A stretch of DNA of 64,000 bases, from contig NZ_JARHTP010000027.1 of the NCBI RefSeq assembly GCF_029223485.1, forward strand, positions 1-64,000. Reading direction: 5' to 3'. The notes beneath the pieces are model-generated. The model saw only the letters and a program-made list of their open reading frames with translations, was not told where the DNA came from and did no database searches. Shown piece after piece: positions 1 through 9,452 of this stretch. How positions within the stretch are numbered: position 1 is the first letter of the stretch; each line of letters begins with the position of its first letter. This DNA comes from Streptomyces coacervatus (GTDB lineage: Bacteria > Actinomycetota > Actinomycetes > Streptomycetales > Streptomycetaceae). The position numbers were made by a program, and so were the translations under genes.

Positions 1-49
1 CCAGGCGGGGGGGGGGGCCGGCCGGGGGGGGGCGGGCCGCCCCCGGGTG

Positions 50-2164
50 TCATCGCAGGTAGCGGCGCCGCGTACGGGTGAGCAGGAACAGCCCTGCGAT
101 CAGCAGCACGGTGCCGGCCGTGGCGGGCCACAAGGTCGTGCCGGTCTCGGCCAGGGCGCCGCCCTGGGTCGCCTGCGGTTCGGTCTGACCGGCGGCGGCA
201 GGGTCGCTCCCGCCTGTGGCCTGCGGCTGGGCGGAGCCGTTGCCCGCGCTGGTGCCGTCCTTCGCCGGGGCGGCAGCGGCGCTCCGGGAGGCCTTGGACG
301 ACGCATAGACCCTGGGTTCCGTAGTGCTGGACACCGTGGGCGCGTTGTCGTCCGCCGGCTGTTCGGTCCCCGGAGCGGCGGTCGTGGGCTGCGCGGTCGG
401 GTCGTCGGATCCGCCGCCGGAGTTCCCCTTGCCGGACCCGTCGCCCGAGTTCCCTCCGTTGTCACCGGCGGGCGGCGTGGTGGGGTCCTCGGTGGGCTGA
501 GCGGTCGGCTGGTCCGTGGGCGTCTCGGTGGGCCGGTCCGTCGGCTTCTCGGTCGGCTTCTCGGTCGGCTGGTCCGTCGGCTTCTCGGTCGGCTGCTGGG
601 TCGCTCCGCCGTCCGAGCCCGGGTCTTCGCCGGTGCCCGCGCCGCACTCACGGCCGCCGTTGATGCAGGACACGACCTCCTTCATGAGGCCCTCGTCGAA
701 GACGTTGATGAAGTCGCCGTGGTCGGTGACCGGCTTGTGCAGCTGCTCGGGGAAGGAGTCCACCGCGAACAACGGGGTCGTACGGCCGCCGTCCTGCAGG
801 CTCGGCGCCTTCACGTCGTAGACGATGCGCTGCACCAGCTGCGGGATGGCCTTGAAGCCGTTCGAGCAGTTGCCGGAGGCGTCGGCGAAGGCCACGTGGG
901 TGCGGTGGTTGGCGCTGTCGATGTTGCGGCCGTCCCAGCAGCTCTGGAACTTGAACGTGCGGACCACGTCGCTGCCCTGCGGGCACAGCGGGTACTTGTC
1001 CTTGAGCTGCCGGTCCTCGAAACCGGTGCAGCTCCAGGAGGCGTTGGCGTTGGCCGGGCCGTTGACGAAGGCCTTGGCGTCGCCGGTGATGATGCGCAGC
1101 AGGCGGGGCATCTCGGTGACCTGGCTGTGCGGGTTGCCGATGAACGTCATCGTGACCTGCTTCGGCGTCACGATCTGACCGGCGTTGCCCTCGATGCCGC
1201 CGCCCGGTGAGTTCGCGTCCTTGTCCTGGCTGCCGTTCTGCAGACGCAGCACCGGCCAGTAGTACGTGGACTTGTCGCCCTGGTTCTCGCAGCTGGTGTC
1301 GGCCTTGGCAAGGTCGTCGTCGCTGGCGAAGGCGTTGTTGGACTGGTTGCCGACGTAGTCGTGGAAGTGATGGGCGCCGTTGGTGACGCCGGGGGCGACG
1401 ATCACGTTGTCGGAGTTGCGCAGTCCGTTGGCGTTGACGCCGCAGCTGGTGGTGAAAGTGCCGCTGGAGGCGAAGGACTTGAGGTCCGGGGCCGGCGCGT
1501 TGGGCTGGACGGTGTTGATGTCCTGGTAGTCCCCGGCCACCGGACCGTTGCCGGCCTGGCCTCCGTTGCCACCCTGCTGACCGCCGCCGTTCTGCTGGCC
1601 GCCCCCGTTCTGCTGGTCTCCCCCGTTCTGCTGGTCTCCCTGCCCCTGCTGACCGCCGTTCTGGGAGTCACCGCCCGCGGCCTGGCCGCCGTTCTGGTCG
1701 TTCCACATGCGCAGCGAGCAGTCCGCCATGGAGCCGAGGCCGTCGGGACGCCTGCCCGCCTGCTCGATGGCGCCGCCGATGCGGTCGAGCGACTCGGCGC
1801 GCTTCTCCTTCAGCGGATTCATGACCGTGTCGTCGGTGTAGCCGCTGTCCTGGCGTTGCTCCGGCGTCGCCGCCTGCAGGCGCTGGTACGCCTCGGCTAT
1901 CTGCTGGTCCAGCGAGGCGAGTTCCTTGTCGACGTCCCCCCGCGCCTGGTCCGGCACCTGCGTCAACTTGCTGCCGACGTCGGGGCATTCGATCGTGCCG
2001 GCCATGGCGCTGCGCGTCTGCGCCCCGTCCGTGCCCGAACCGCCTTCGGTCGCAGAGGCGTAGACATTGGCCGCCACCAGCCCGCCTCCGCCCAGCATCA
2101 GCGCGAATGCCGCAAAGGTTGCGCGGCGCGGGCCTGTTGGGCGTCTGCGCGTGTTGCGTCCCAC
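50..2164 (-). CDS. Secreted DUF1996 protein with LAETG sortase signal
   Basis: A 704-residue surface protein. I start it at the GTG at 2164 because AGGAGA lies 8 bases upstream; an ATG seven codons earlier (2185) lacks such a site. In order it has a signal segment (FAAFALMLGGGGLVAANVYA), a coiled-coil-like stretch (about residues 55-135), a Gln/Asn/Gly-rich linker with repeated QQNGG units, a DUF1996 domain (about 210-505, with GAHHFHDYVGN and paired cysteines), a Pro/Thr linker of repeated PTEKPTDQ units, then LAETG near residue 670, a hydrophobic helix and an RTRRRYLR tail. LAxTG is the sorting signal of class E sortases, so covalent attachment to peptidoglycan is inferred. DUF1996 has no firmly assigned activity that I know of. 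Low-complexity linkers probably span the wall. Confidence 0.88.
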   Translation of the reverse strand: MGRNTRRRPTGPRRATFAAFALMLGGGGLVAANVYASATEGGSGTDGAQTRSAMAGTIECPDVGSKLTQVPDQARGDVDKELASLDQQIAEAYQRLQAATPEQRQDSGYTDDTVMNPLKEKRAESLDRIGGAIEQAGRRPDGLGSMADCSLRMWNDQNGGQAAGGDSQNGGQQGQGDQQNGGDQQNGGGQQNGGGQQGGNGGQAGNGPVAGDYQDINTVQPNAPAPDLKSFASSGTFTTSCGVNANGLRNSDNVIVAPGVTNGAHHFHDYVGNQSNNAFASDDDLAKADTSCENQGDKSTYYWPVLRLQNGSQDKDANSPGGGIEGNAGQIVTPKQVTMTFIGNPHSQVTEMPRLLRIITGDAKAFVNGPANANASWSCTGFEDRQLKDKYPLCPQGSDVVRTFKFQSCWDGRNIDSANHRTHVAFADASGNCSNGFKAIPQLVQRIVYDVKAPSLQDGGRTTPLFAVDSFPEQLHKPVTDHGDFINVFDEGLMKEVVSCINGGRECGAGTGEDPGSDGGATQQPTEKPTDQPTEKPTEKPTDRPTETPTDQPTAQPTEDPTTPPAGDNGGNSGDGSGKGNSGGGSDDPTAQPTTAAPGTEQPADDNAPTVSSTTEPRVYASSKASRSAAAAPAKDGTSAGNGSAQPQATGGSDPAAAGQTEPQATQGGALAETGTTLWPATAGTVLLIAGLFLLTRTRRRYLR

Positions 2165-2501
2165 GTGAGTTCTCCTACGGATCATGGCGGTCGGGCATGA
2201 GAATCCCTCGCCACATACGGACCGCGGCACCCGCGTGTTCAAGCACCCCACAGATTCATAGGAACCTCTCAGTAAGCGCGTGCCCCCACATCCCCACACG
2301 TGGCACAAATCGGGGCAGCATGGCACGGCGGGAACGCGGCCGGGCAGAACTTCGACGTTGGACCGCCGGGGACGCGTGAGCGGTACACGGGGTGGAGCCC
2401 TCTGGTGGCGGCTCACCAACAACAAGCTCCGACAGTGGAGCCCCCGCAACCGCCATTTCTTGAACAGAGAATCAGGACACGTGTCACATCTGCTTCATCT
2501 C

Positions 2502-2530
2502 TTGACGTGTCTGGTTCAGACCTTTAGGTT
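2502..2530 (+). promoter_or_regulatory. Promoter with DasR-like site in its spacer
   Basis: TTGACG (2502-2507) and TAGGTT (2525-2530) are 17 bases apart, a good match to vegetative-sigma hexamers, and point to the GH18 gene. The spacer holds TCTGGTTCAGACCTTT (2510-2525), which matches the DasR responsive-element consensus as I recall it (ACTGGTCTAGACCACT) at 11 of 16 positions. A repressor bound there would block RNA polymerase. DasR represses chitinolytic genes and is released by GlcN-6-P in Streptomyces; assigning it here is inference. Confidence 0.5.
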
Positions 2531-2562
2531 CCGGGTCACGCAGCTTCACAGGCACGCCCAAG

Positions 2563-2578
2563 GTTCACTCACGTGAAC
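2563..2578. promoter_or_regulatory. Inverted repeat downstream of the promoter
   Basis: GTTCAC and GTGAAC are perfect arms separated by TCAC, about 33 bases past the predicted -10 and 57 bases before the GH18 start. It could be a second operator or a small hairpin in the mRNA leader. No regulator can be named. Confidence 0.35.
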
Positions 2579-2634
2579 TCTCTTGGGCTGCTCCCCCCAC
2601 CGTCCGCTGCTGCCGAAAGGCCGTGACCCCACTC

Positions 2635-3618
2635 ATGAACGCACAACCCCCCACCCGCGCCGCCGCATTGCGCGGCGGCCTCGCCATAGCCCTCGTCGCC
2701 CTCTCCGCCGCGACCCTCAACGCCTCCCCCGCCGGTGCCGCAGAGCCCGCGCCGATGGTCGTGGCGCCCTACCTCTACAACGGCTGGGGCAGCCCGCCCA
2801 ACCCCAGCACCATCACCGACGCAACCGGCGTGAAGTGGTTCACCCTCGCCTTCGTCCTCAGCAACGGCAACTGCAACCCCCAGTGGGACGGCAGCCGCCC
2901 GCTCACCGGCGGCGTCGACCAGCAGACCGTCAACACCGTCCGGGGCAACGGCGGTGACGTCATCCCGTCCTTCGGCGGCTACAGCGGCAACAAGCTGGAG
3001 AGCTCCTGTTCCAACGCCGGCGACCTGGCCGGGGCGTACCAGAAGGTCATCGACGCCTACGGCCTCAAGGCGATCGACATCGACATCGAGGCCGACGCCT
3101 ACAGCGATCCCACCGTGCAACAGCGCACCGTGGACGCGCTGAAGACCATCAAGGCCAACAACGCAGGTCTGAAGGTTTACATCACCATCGGCACCGGGCA
3201 GAGCGGCCCGGACACGAGCCTCATCAACCGGGCTGCGTCCTCCGGGCTGACCGTGGACGCCTGGGCCATCATGCCGTTCGACTTCGGCGGCGCAGGCCAG
3301 AACATGGGCGACCTCACCGAACAGGCCGCCGAGGGCCTGAAGTCCGCGCTGAAGAGCGCCTACGGCTACGGCGACGACCAGGCCTACCGGGACATGGGCA
3401 TCTCGTCGATGAACGGCATCACCGACAACAACGAGACCGTCACCGTCGACGACTTCAAGACGATCCTCGGGTACGCCCAGCAACACCACCTGGCCCGCCT
3501 GACGTTCTGGTCCGCCAACCGCGACCGCCCCTGCAGCGGCGGCCCCGCGGACAGCTGCTCCGGCGTCGACCAGACAGACTGGGAGTACACGAGCGTCTTC
3601 GCGCAGTACACCGGCTGA
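2635..3618 (+). CDS. Secreted GH18 chitinase-like protein
   Basis: 327 residues. An N-terminal export signal (LRGGLAIALVALSAATLNASPAGA) is followed by a single GH18-like TIM barrel. Strand beta4 carries AIDIDIEAD, matching the family DxxDxDxE motif, with the catalytic-acid glutamate near residue 152. TFWSANRD near the end matches the beta8 tryptophan region. There is no separate chitin-binding module, so this is a compact enzyme acting on chitin or chitooligosaccharides outside the cell. A GTG at 2623 is possible, but GAAAGG is only 2 bases before it; the ATG at 2635 has the same site 14 bases away, so the start is uncertain. It begins a run with the GH55 and ThuA genes, 64 bases and then 20 bases apart, probably one transcript ending at 6357. 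Confidence 0.82.
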   Translation: MNAQPPTRAAALRGGLAIALVALSAATLNASPAGAAEPAPMVVAPYLYNGWGSPPNPSTITDATGVKWFTLAFVLSNGNCNPQWDGSRPLTGGVDQQTVNTVRGNGGDVIPSFGGYSGNKLESSCSNAGDLAGAYQKVIDAYGLKAIDIDIEADAYSDPTVQQRTVDALKTIKANNAGLKVYITIGTGQSGPDTSLINRAASSGLTVDAWAIMPFDFGGAGQNMGDLTEQAAEGLKSALKSAYGYGDDQAYRDMGISSMNGITDNNETVTVDDFKTILGYAQQHHLARLTFWSANRDRPCSGGPADSCSGVDQTDWEYTSVFAQYTG

Positions 3619-3682
3619 ACTCCCCCACGGACACCCCCAGTTGCCACCCCCCACACCCCCCACACCACCAAGAGAGACAGCC

Positions 3683-5452
<1,770 letters not shown>

Positions 5453-5472
5453 CCTGACGAGGAGTTGATCCG

Positions 5473-6315
5473 ATGCATGCCATCAGAACCGGCGCCGCGC
5501 GCATCCTCGTGCTCCTGGCGATCCTGCTGACGGGGCTGTCCGTGCCGAGCGCCCATGCGGACGCCCAGCCGTTCAAGGTGCTCGCCCTCTACAGCGGCAC
5601 CTGGGACGCGGCCCACATCAGCTTCGTCCACGAGGCCAACGACTGGTTCCCGAAGCAGGCCGCACAGAACGGCTTCACCTACACGGCCAGCAACAACTGG
5701 GACCTGCTCGCGAACGGCGGAGTCAAGGGCTACCAAGTCGTCCTGTTCCTCGACGACCTGCCGCAGAGCGCTGCCCAACGCAGCGGCTTCGAGAACTACA
5801 TGAAGGGCGGCGGGGCCTGGATGGGCTTCCACGTCTCCGCCTTCACCACCGACGCGCAGAACTGGTCCTGGTACCACAACCAGTTCCTCGGCAGTGGCAA
5901 CTTCGAGTCCAACACCTGGGGGCCGACCACCGCGGTGCTGCGCGTGGAGGACCGCACCCATCCCGCCACGCGCGACCTGCCGGCCACGTTCACCTCGTCC
6001 GTCAGCGAGTGGTACAGCTGGTCGAACGACCTGCGGCAGAACCCCGATATCAAAATCCTCGCCTCGGTCGACCCGAGCAGCTTCCCGCTCGGCACCGATC
6101 CCAACCAGTCCTGGTACAGCGGCTACTACCCGATCCTGTGGACCAACACGAAGTACCGGATGCTGTACGCCAACTTCGGCCACAACGCGATGGACTACGA
6201 CACCAACACCACCCTGTCCTCGACCTTCGCGAGCGAGACGCAGAACCGCTTCCTGCTCGACGGCCTGAAGTGGCTGGGTGGTGCCCAGAGCGTCCAACCG
6301 AGCGCGCACCCCTGA
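5473..6315 (+). CDS. Secreted ThuA-like domain protein
   Basis: 280 residues, with a signal peptide (ILVLLAILLTGLSVPSAHA) and one ThuA-like domain of the class I glutamine-amidotransferase fold. Typical phrases are VLALYSGTWDAAHISF, VVLFLDDLP, GGGAWMGFHVSAFT and PILWTNTKYRMLY. ThuA domains occur in sugar utilisation loci and beside secreted glycosidases; their reaction is not settled. AGGAG lies 8 bases before the ATG, and the start is 20 bases after the GH55 stop, so the two are probably cotranscribed. A strong hairpin terminator follows at 6329. I infer an auxiliary role in extracellular glycan processing. Confidence 0.8.
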   Translation: MHAIRTGAARILVLLAILLTGLSVPSAHADAQPFKVLALYSGTWDAAHISFVHEANDWFPKQAAQNGFTYTASNNWDLLANGGVKGYQVVLFLDDLPQSAAQRSGFENYMKGGGAWMGFHVSAFTTDAQNWSWYHNQFLGSGNFESNTWGPTTAVLRVEDRTHPATRDLPATFTSSVSEWYSWSNDLRQNPDIKILASVDPSSFPLGTDPNQSWYSGYYPILWTNTKYRMLYANFGHNAMDYDTNTTLSSTFASETQNRFLLDGLKWLGGAQSVQPSAHP

Positions 6316-6328
6316 GCCGGTGCGCGTT

Positions 6329-6357
6329 GGGCCCCGACCGCCGCGCGGTCGGGGCCC
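6329..6357. terminator. Hairpin terminator after the ThuA gene
   Basis: GGGCCCCGACC and GGTCGGGGCCC form a perfect 11-bp stem around a 7-base loop, 13 bases after the ThuA stop. There is no U-run, as is common in Streptomyces. It separates the GH18-GH55-ThuA unit from the GH92 gene. Confidence 0.75.
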
Positions 6358-6509
6358 TGTTCCGTGCCCGCTCGACAGCACCACCGTTAACCACGCCTTC
6401 ACCACCGGGACTCAGCCGACGCTCCCCTTCCACCGGACGGCCACCTAGCCTGGCCCCGGCCCGGAAGCGCTCCGGTCCCTCGTCCCGTCACCGAAAGGCG
6501 ATCTCGCGC

Positions 6510-8927
6510 ATGCGCCTTCAACGACCGCCCGCAGCAAGACGATTCGGCGCCAGATCCGCGGCCGTCCTCACCACCACCGCCCTCGCGGTGGCCGCCCCCT
6601 TCCCGTCCGCGGTGGCCGACACCACCGCCGAGCGTCCCTCCTCGCTCGTCGACCCCTTGATCGGCTCCACCAACGGCGGCAACACCTACCCCGGCGCCAC
6701 CCTCCCGTACGGGATGATCGCCTGGTCGCCCACCAGCACCACCGGCGACCAGACGAGCACCGGAGCGGCCAACGGCTACGAGTACAACGCCACCCGCATC
6801 CGCGGTCTGAGCCTGACCCATGTCAACGGCGCCGGCTGCAACCCCGGCGCGGCGGGCGACATACCGATCATGCCGTTCGTCGGCGACGTGACCTCGTCTC
6901 CGTCCGCGGACACCAAGGACGCGGTCTACGCGGCGAACTTCTCGCACGCCGATGAGAAGGCGACGCCGGGCCGCTACACCCTCGGCCTCGCCTCCGGCGC
7001 CAAGGCCGACCTCGCCGTCAGCAAGCGCGCGGGCGTCGCCGACTTCACCTTCCCGAGCGACCACCCGGCCAGCCTGCTCTTCCGCGTCTCCAACTCGCTC
7101 AACGGCAGCCAGGACGCGCACGTCGACATCGACGCCGCGCACCACAGGGTGACGGGCTGGGTGCTCACCGGCGCCTTCTGCGGCCGCCGCGCCAACGGCG
7201 GTGTCAACAACCGCAAGAGCTACTACAAGCTGTACTTCAGCGCCTCCTTCGACCGGGCCTTCTCCTCGACCGGCACCTGGAAGGACTCCGCCGTCTCCCC
7301 CGGCTCGACGTCCGCCTCCGGTGGCGAGGGCTATGCGACGGGCGCGGACCGGGCCGGGCGCGGCTCCGGCGGCTGGGTCGGCTTCGACACAAGCTCTGAC
7401 AACGATGTCCACATGCGGATCGGCATCTCCTACGTCAGCCAGAAGGGCGCCGAGGCCAACCTCCGGCAGGAGATACCGGCGCACGCGAGCGTCGGGCAGG
7501 TCGCCGAGGCGGGGGCGCGGGCCTGGGACCGCGAGTTGGACGTCGTCCGTGTGCAGGGCGGCAGCGCCGCGCGCCGCCAGACCTTCTACACGGCGCTGTA
7601 CCACGCCCTCATGCAGCCCAACCTGATCAGCGACACCGACGGCCGCTACTGGGGCATGGACCAGGCCGTCCACCGAGTGGCCCGCGGGCAGCGCGCGCAG
7701 TACAGCAACTTCTCCGGCTGGGACCAGTACCGGGCTCAGATCCAGTTGCTCGCCCTTCTCAAGCCCACGGTCGCGGGCGACTTCGCGCAGTCCCTGTACA
7801 ACTTCGCGCAGCAGAACGGCGGAGTGTGGGACCGCTGGGTGCACATCAGCGGCGCCACCCACGTGATGACCGGCGACCCGTCGGCGACGACCCTGGCCAC
7901 CTTCTACGCCATGGGCGTGCGCAACTTCGACTACCAGGGCGCCTTCGACTCGCTCGTCCACCAGGCCACCGTGCCGAACCCGGACGGCCTCTCCGACGCC
8001 GGCTGCCCCGGCCAGTGCGTGGGCCAACGCCCCAACCTGGCCCAGTACTTGAGCTCCCACTACGCCGCCCAGGACGTGTGCCACTGCTGGGGCGGGGCCG
8101 CCGAGACCCTGGAGGACGCCGTCGCCGACTCCGCGCTCGGCCAGTGGGCGAAGCTGCTCGGCCGGGACACGGAGGCGAAGGTCTTCAGCGAGCGGGGCGC
8201 CTACTGGCGCAACGTCTTCGACCCCGGAACGGGATACATCCAGGCGCGCAAGCTGGACGGTTCGTGGGTGACCCCCTTCAACCCGGGCAGCGATCTCGGC
8301 TTCGCGCAGGGCACGAGCGCGACGTACACCTGGATGGTGCCGCAGGACGTCCAGGGCCTCGCCGCCGCGATGGACGGCCGCGAGGCGGCGGCCATCCGGC
8401 TGGACGGCTTCTTCCACAAGGCGGACGGCTCGTGGTCGGTGCGGGGCGGCGACGCGCTGCGCTACGACCCGACCAACGAGCCCGGCATCCACGCCCCTTG
8501 GCTCTACAACGCCCTCGGACAGCCCTGGAAGACCCAGGCGACCGTCCGGCAGATCCTCGACACCGTGTACGGCACCGGCCCGTCGGGCCTGCCCGGCAAC
8601 GACGACCTGGGCACCATGTCCGCCTGGTACGTCTTCTCCGCGCTCGGCATCTACCCGCAGACCCCGGGCACCGCCAAACTGCTGCTGGGCGCCCCGGTCT
8701 TCCCGTCCGCGGTGATCGACCGCCCCGGCCGCAAGGACCTCGTGATCACCGCGCCGGACGCCGACGACATGCACATCTACGTCGACTCCGTACGCCTCGA
8801 CGGGCGGGCCCTGCAGCAGTCTTGGACCGGGGCAGGCCCGACCGTCTCGGGCGGCAGGCTCGACTTCCGGCTGACGGAGCAGCCGAACACGCAGTGGGCG
8901 ACGGACCCCGGCACGCTGCCCGAGTGA
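6510..8927 (+). CDS. Secreted GH92 alpha-mannosidase
   Basis: 805 residues. The ATG at 6510 has AAAGGCG 9 bases upstream and begins a signal peptide (SAAVLTTTALAVAAPFPSAVA). Mature GH92 features: SSLVDPLIGSTNGGNTYPGA at the start, YSNFSGWDQYRAQ, and the catalytic-base region GNDDLGTMSAWYVFSALG near residues 695-712. GH92 enzymes are Ca-dependent inverting exo-alpha-mannosidases. In alpha-1,2-specific members the subsite after NEP reads about SHHVAYLYN; here it is NEPGIHAPWLYN, so linkage preference is uncertain. With the neighbouring chitinase and glucanase it would allow trimming of fungal mannoproteins or yeast mannan. The gene has its own terminator-like hairpin downstream. Confidence 0.88.
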   Translation: MRLQRPPAARRFGARSAAVLTTTALAVAAPFPSAVADTTAERPSSLVDPLIGSTNGGNTYPGATLPYGMIAWSPTSTTGDQTSTGAANGYEYNATRIRGLSLTHVNGAGCNPGAAGDIPIMPFVGDVTSSPSADTKDAVYAANFSHADEKATPGRYTLGLASGAKADLAVSKRAGVADFTFPSDHPASLLFRVSNSLNGSQDAHVDIDAAHHRVTGWVLTGAFCGRRANGGVNNRKSYYKLYFSASFDRAFSSTGTWKDSAVSPGSTSASGGEGYATGADRAGRGSGGWVGFDTSSDNDVHMRIGISYVSQKGAEANLRQEIPAHASVGQVAEAGARAWDRELDVVRVQGGSAARRQTFYTALYHALMQPNLISDTDGRYWGMDQAVHRVARGQRAQYSNFSGWDQYRAQIQLLALLKPTVAGDFAQSLYNFAQQNGGVWDRWVHISGATHVMTGDPSATTLATFYAMGVRNFDYQGAFDSLVHQATVPNPDGLSDAGCPGQCVGQRPNLAQYLSSHYAAQDVCHCWGGAAETLEDAVADSALGQWAKLLGRDTEAKVFSERGAYWRNVFDPGTGYIQARKLDGSWVTPFNPGSDLGFAQGTSATYTWMVPQDVQGLAAAMDGREAAAIRLDGFFHKADGSWSVRGGDALRYDPTNEPGIHAPWLYNALGQPWKTQATVRQILDTVYGTGPSGLPGNDDLGTMSAWYVFSALGIYPQTPGTAKLLLGAPVFPSAVIDRPGRKDLVITAPDADDMHIYVDSVRLDGRALQQSWTGAGPTVSGGRLDFRLTEQPNTQWATDPGTLPE

Positions 8928-8984
8928 GCCGTACCCGGTGGGCACGGCCGGGTTTGCGAAGGCGCGAGCTCCGGACCTGCTGAC

Positions 8985-9025
8985 GGGCGGCCGTCGTACT
9001 CCGACGGTGACGGCGACGGCCGCCC
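8985..9025. terminator. Hairpin after the GH92 gene
   Basis: GGGCGGCCGTCG and CGACGGCCGCCC are perfect 12-bp arms with a 17-base loop, 57 bases after the GH92 stop. Probable terminator. Confidence 0.6.
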
Positions 9026-9035
9026 GGGAGCAGTG

Positions 9036-9343
9036 ATGAGAGCCGACGACCTCGTGCCGCCGGGACGGACCGGGCTGTGCGTCAGTCGGCTCGGTCTGGA
9101 CCCGGCATCACCGGGCGGGCTGTTCGTGCCCGTCTCCGACCAGGAGTGCTCCGCCGTCCTCGACCGTGCGTGGCGGCTGGGCATCCGGCTGTACGACACG
9201 GCGCCCGTGTACGGCTACGGGCGCTCGCACCGGAGGAGGTGAGCGAGACCGTCGACTTCTTCAACCACCCGATCCAGCCGGGACTTTGGCCGACAGCCAA
9301 GGCCGCCGGGCTGCTCCCTGCGCACACTCCCACACCCGAGTGA
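9036..9343 (+). pseudogene. Aldo/keto reductase remnant with internal deletion
   Basis: The first part (9036 to about 9230) encodes an aldo/keto reductase N-terminus: CVSRLGLDPASPGG, then AWRLGIRLYDTAPVYGYGRS, which contains the family DTAPxYGxG signature. It then leaves frame. In another frame the following sequence encodes EEVSETVDFFNHPIQPGLW and KAAGLLP before a stop at 9343, which fits the C-terminus of the same family (L-fucose or aldose dehydrogenase group). About 230 central codons, with the catalytic Lys/His and most of the barrel, are missing, and the ends are joined out of frame. No active product is possible. This is one of three genes here reduced by internal deletion. Confidence 0.8.
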
Positions 9344-9452
9344 GCCGATCACCGGCTGCAAGCCCGGTGGATCCACCGTGGCGATTTCGTCCTCGTACCC
9401 GCCATGATCCTGAGCCCGCACTGTTGTTCCCAACGATGAATACGATGAACCG

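Larger units (their letters stand above)
2165..2634. other. Divergent intergenic region
   Basis: 470 bases between the outward-facing DUF1996 and GH18 genes. No coding signal on either strand. The right half holds a good promoter with a palindromic operator-like site and a second inverted repeat, listed separately. The left half should hold the promoter of the DUF1996 gene, but I could not pick a convincing -35/-10 pair. Confidence 0.6.
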
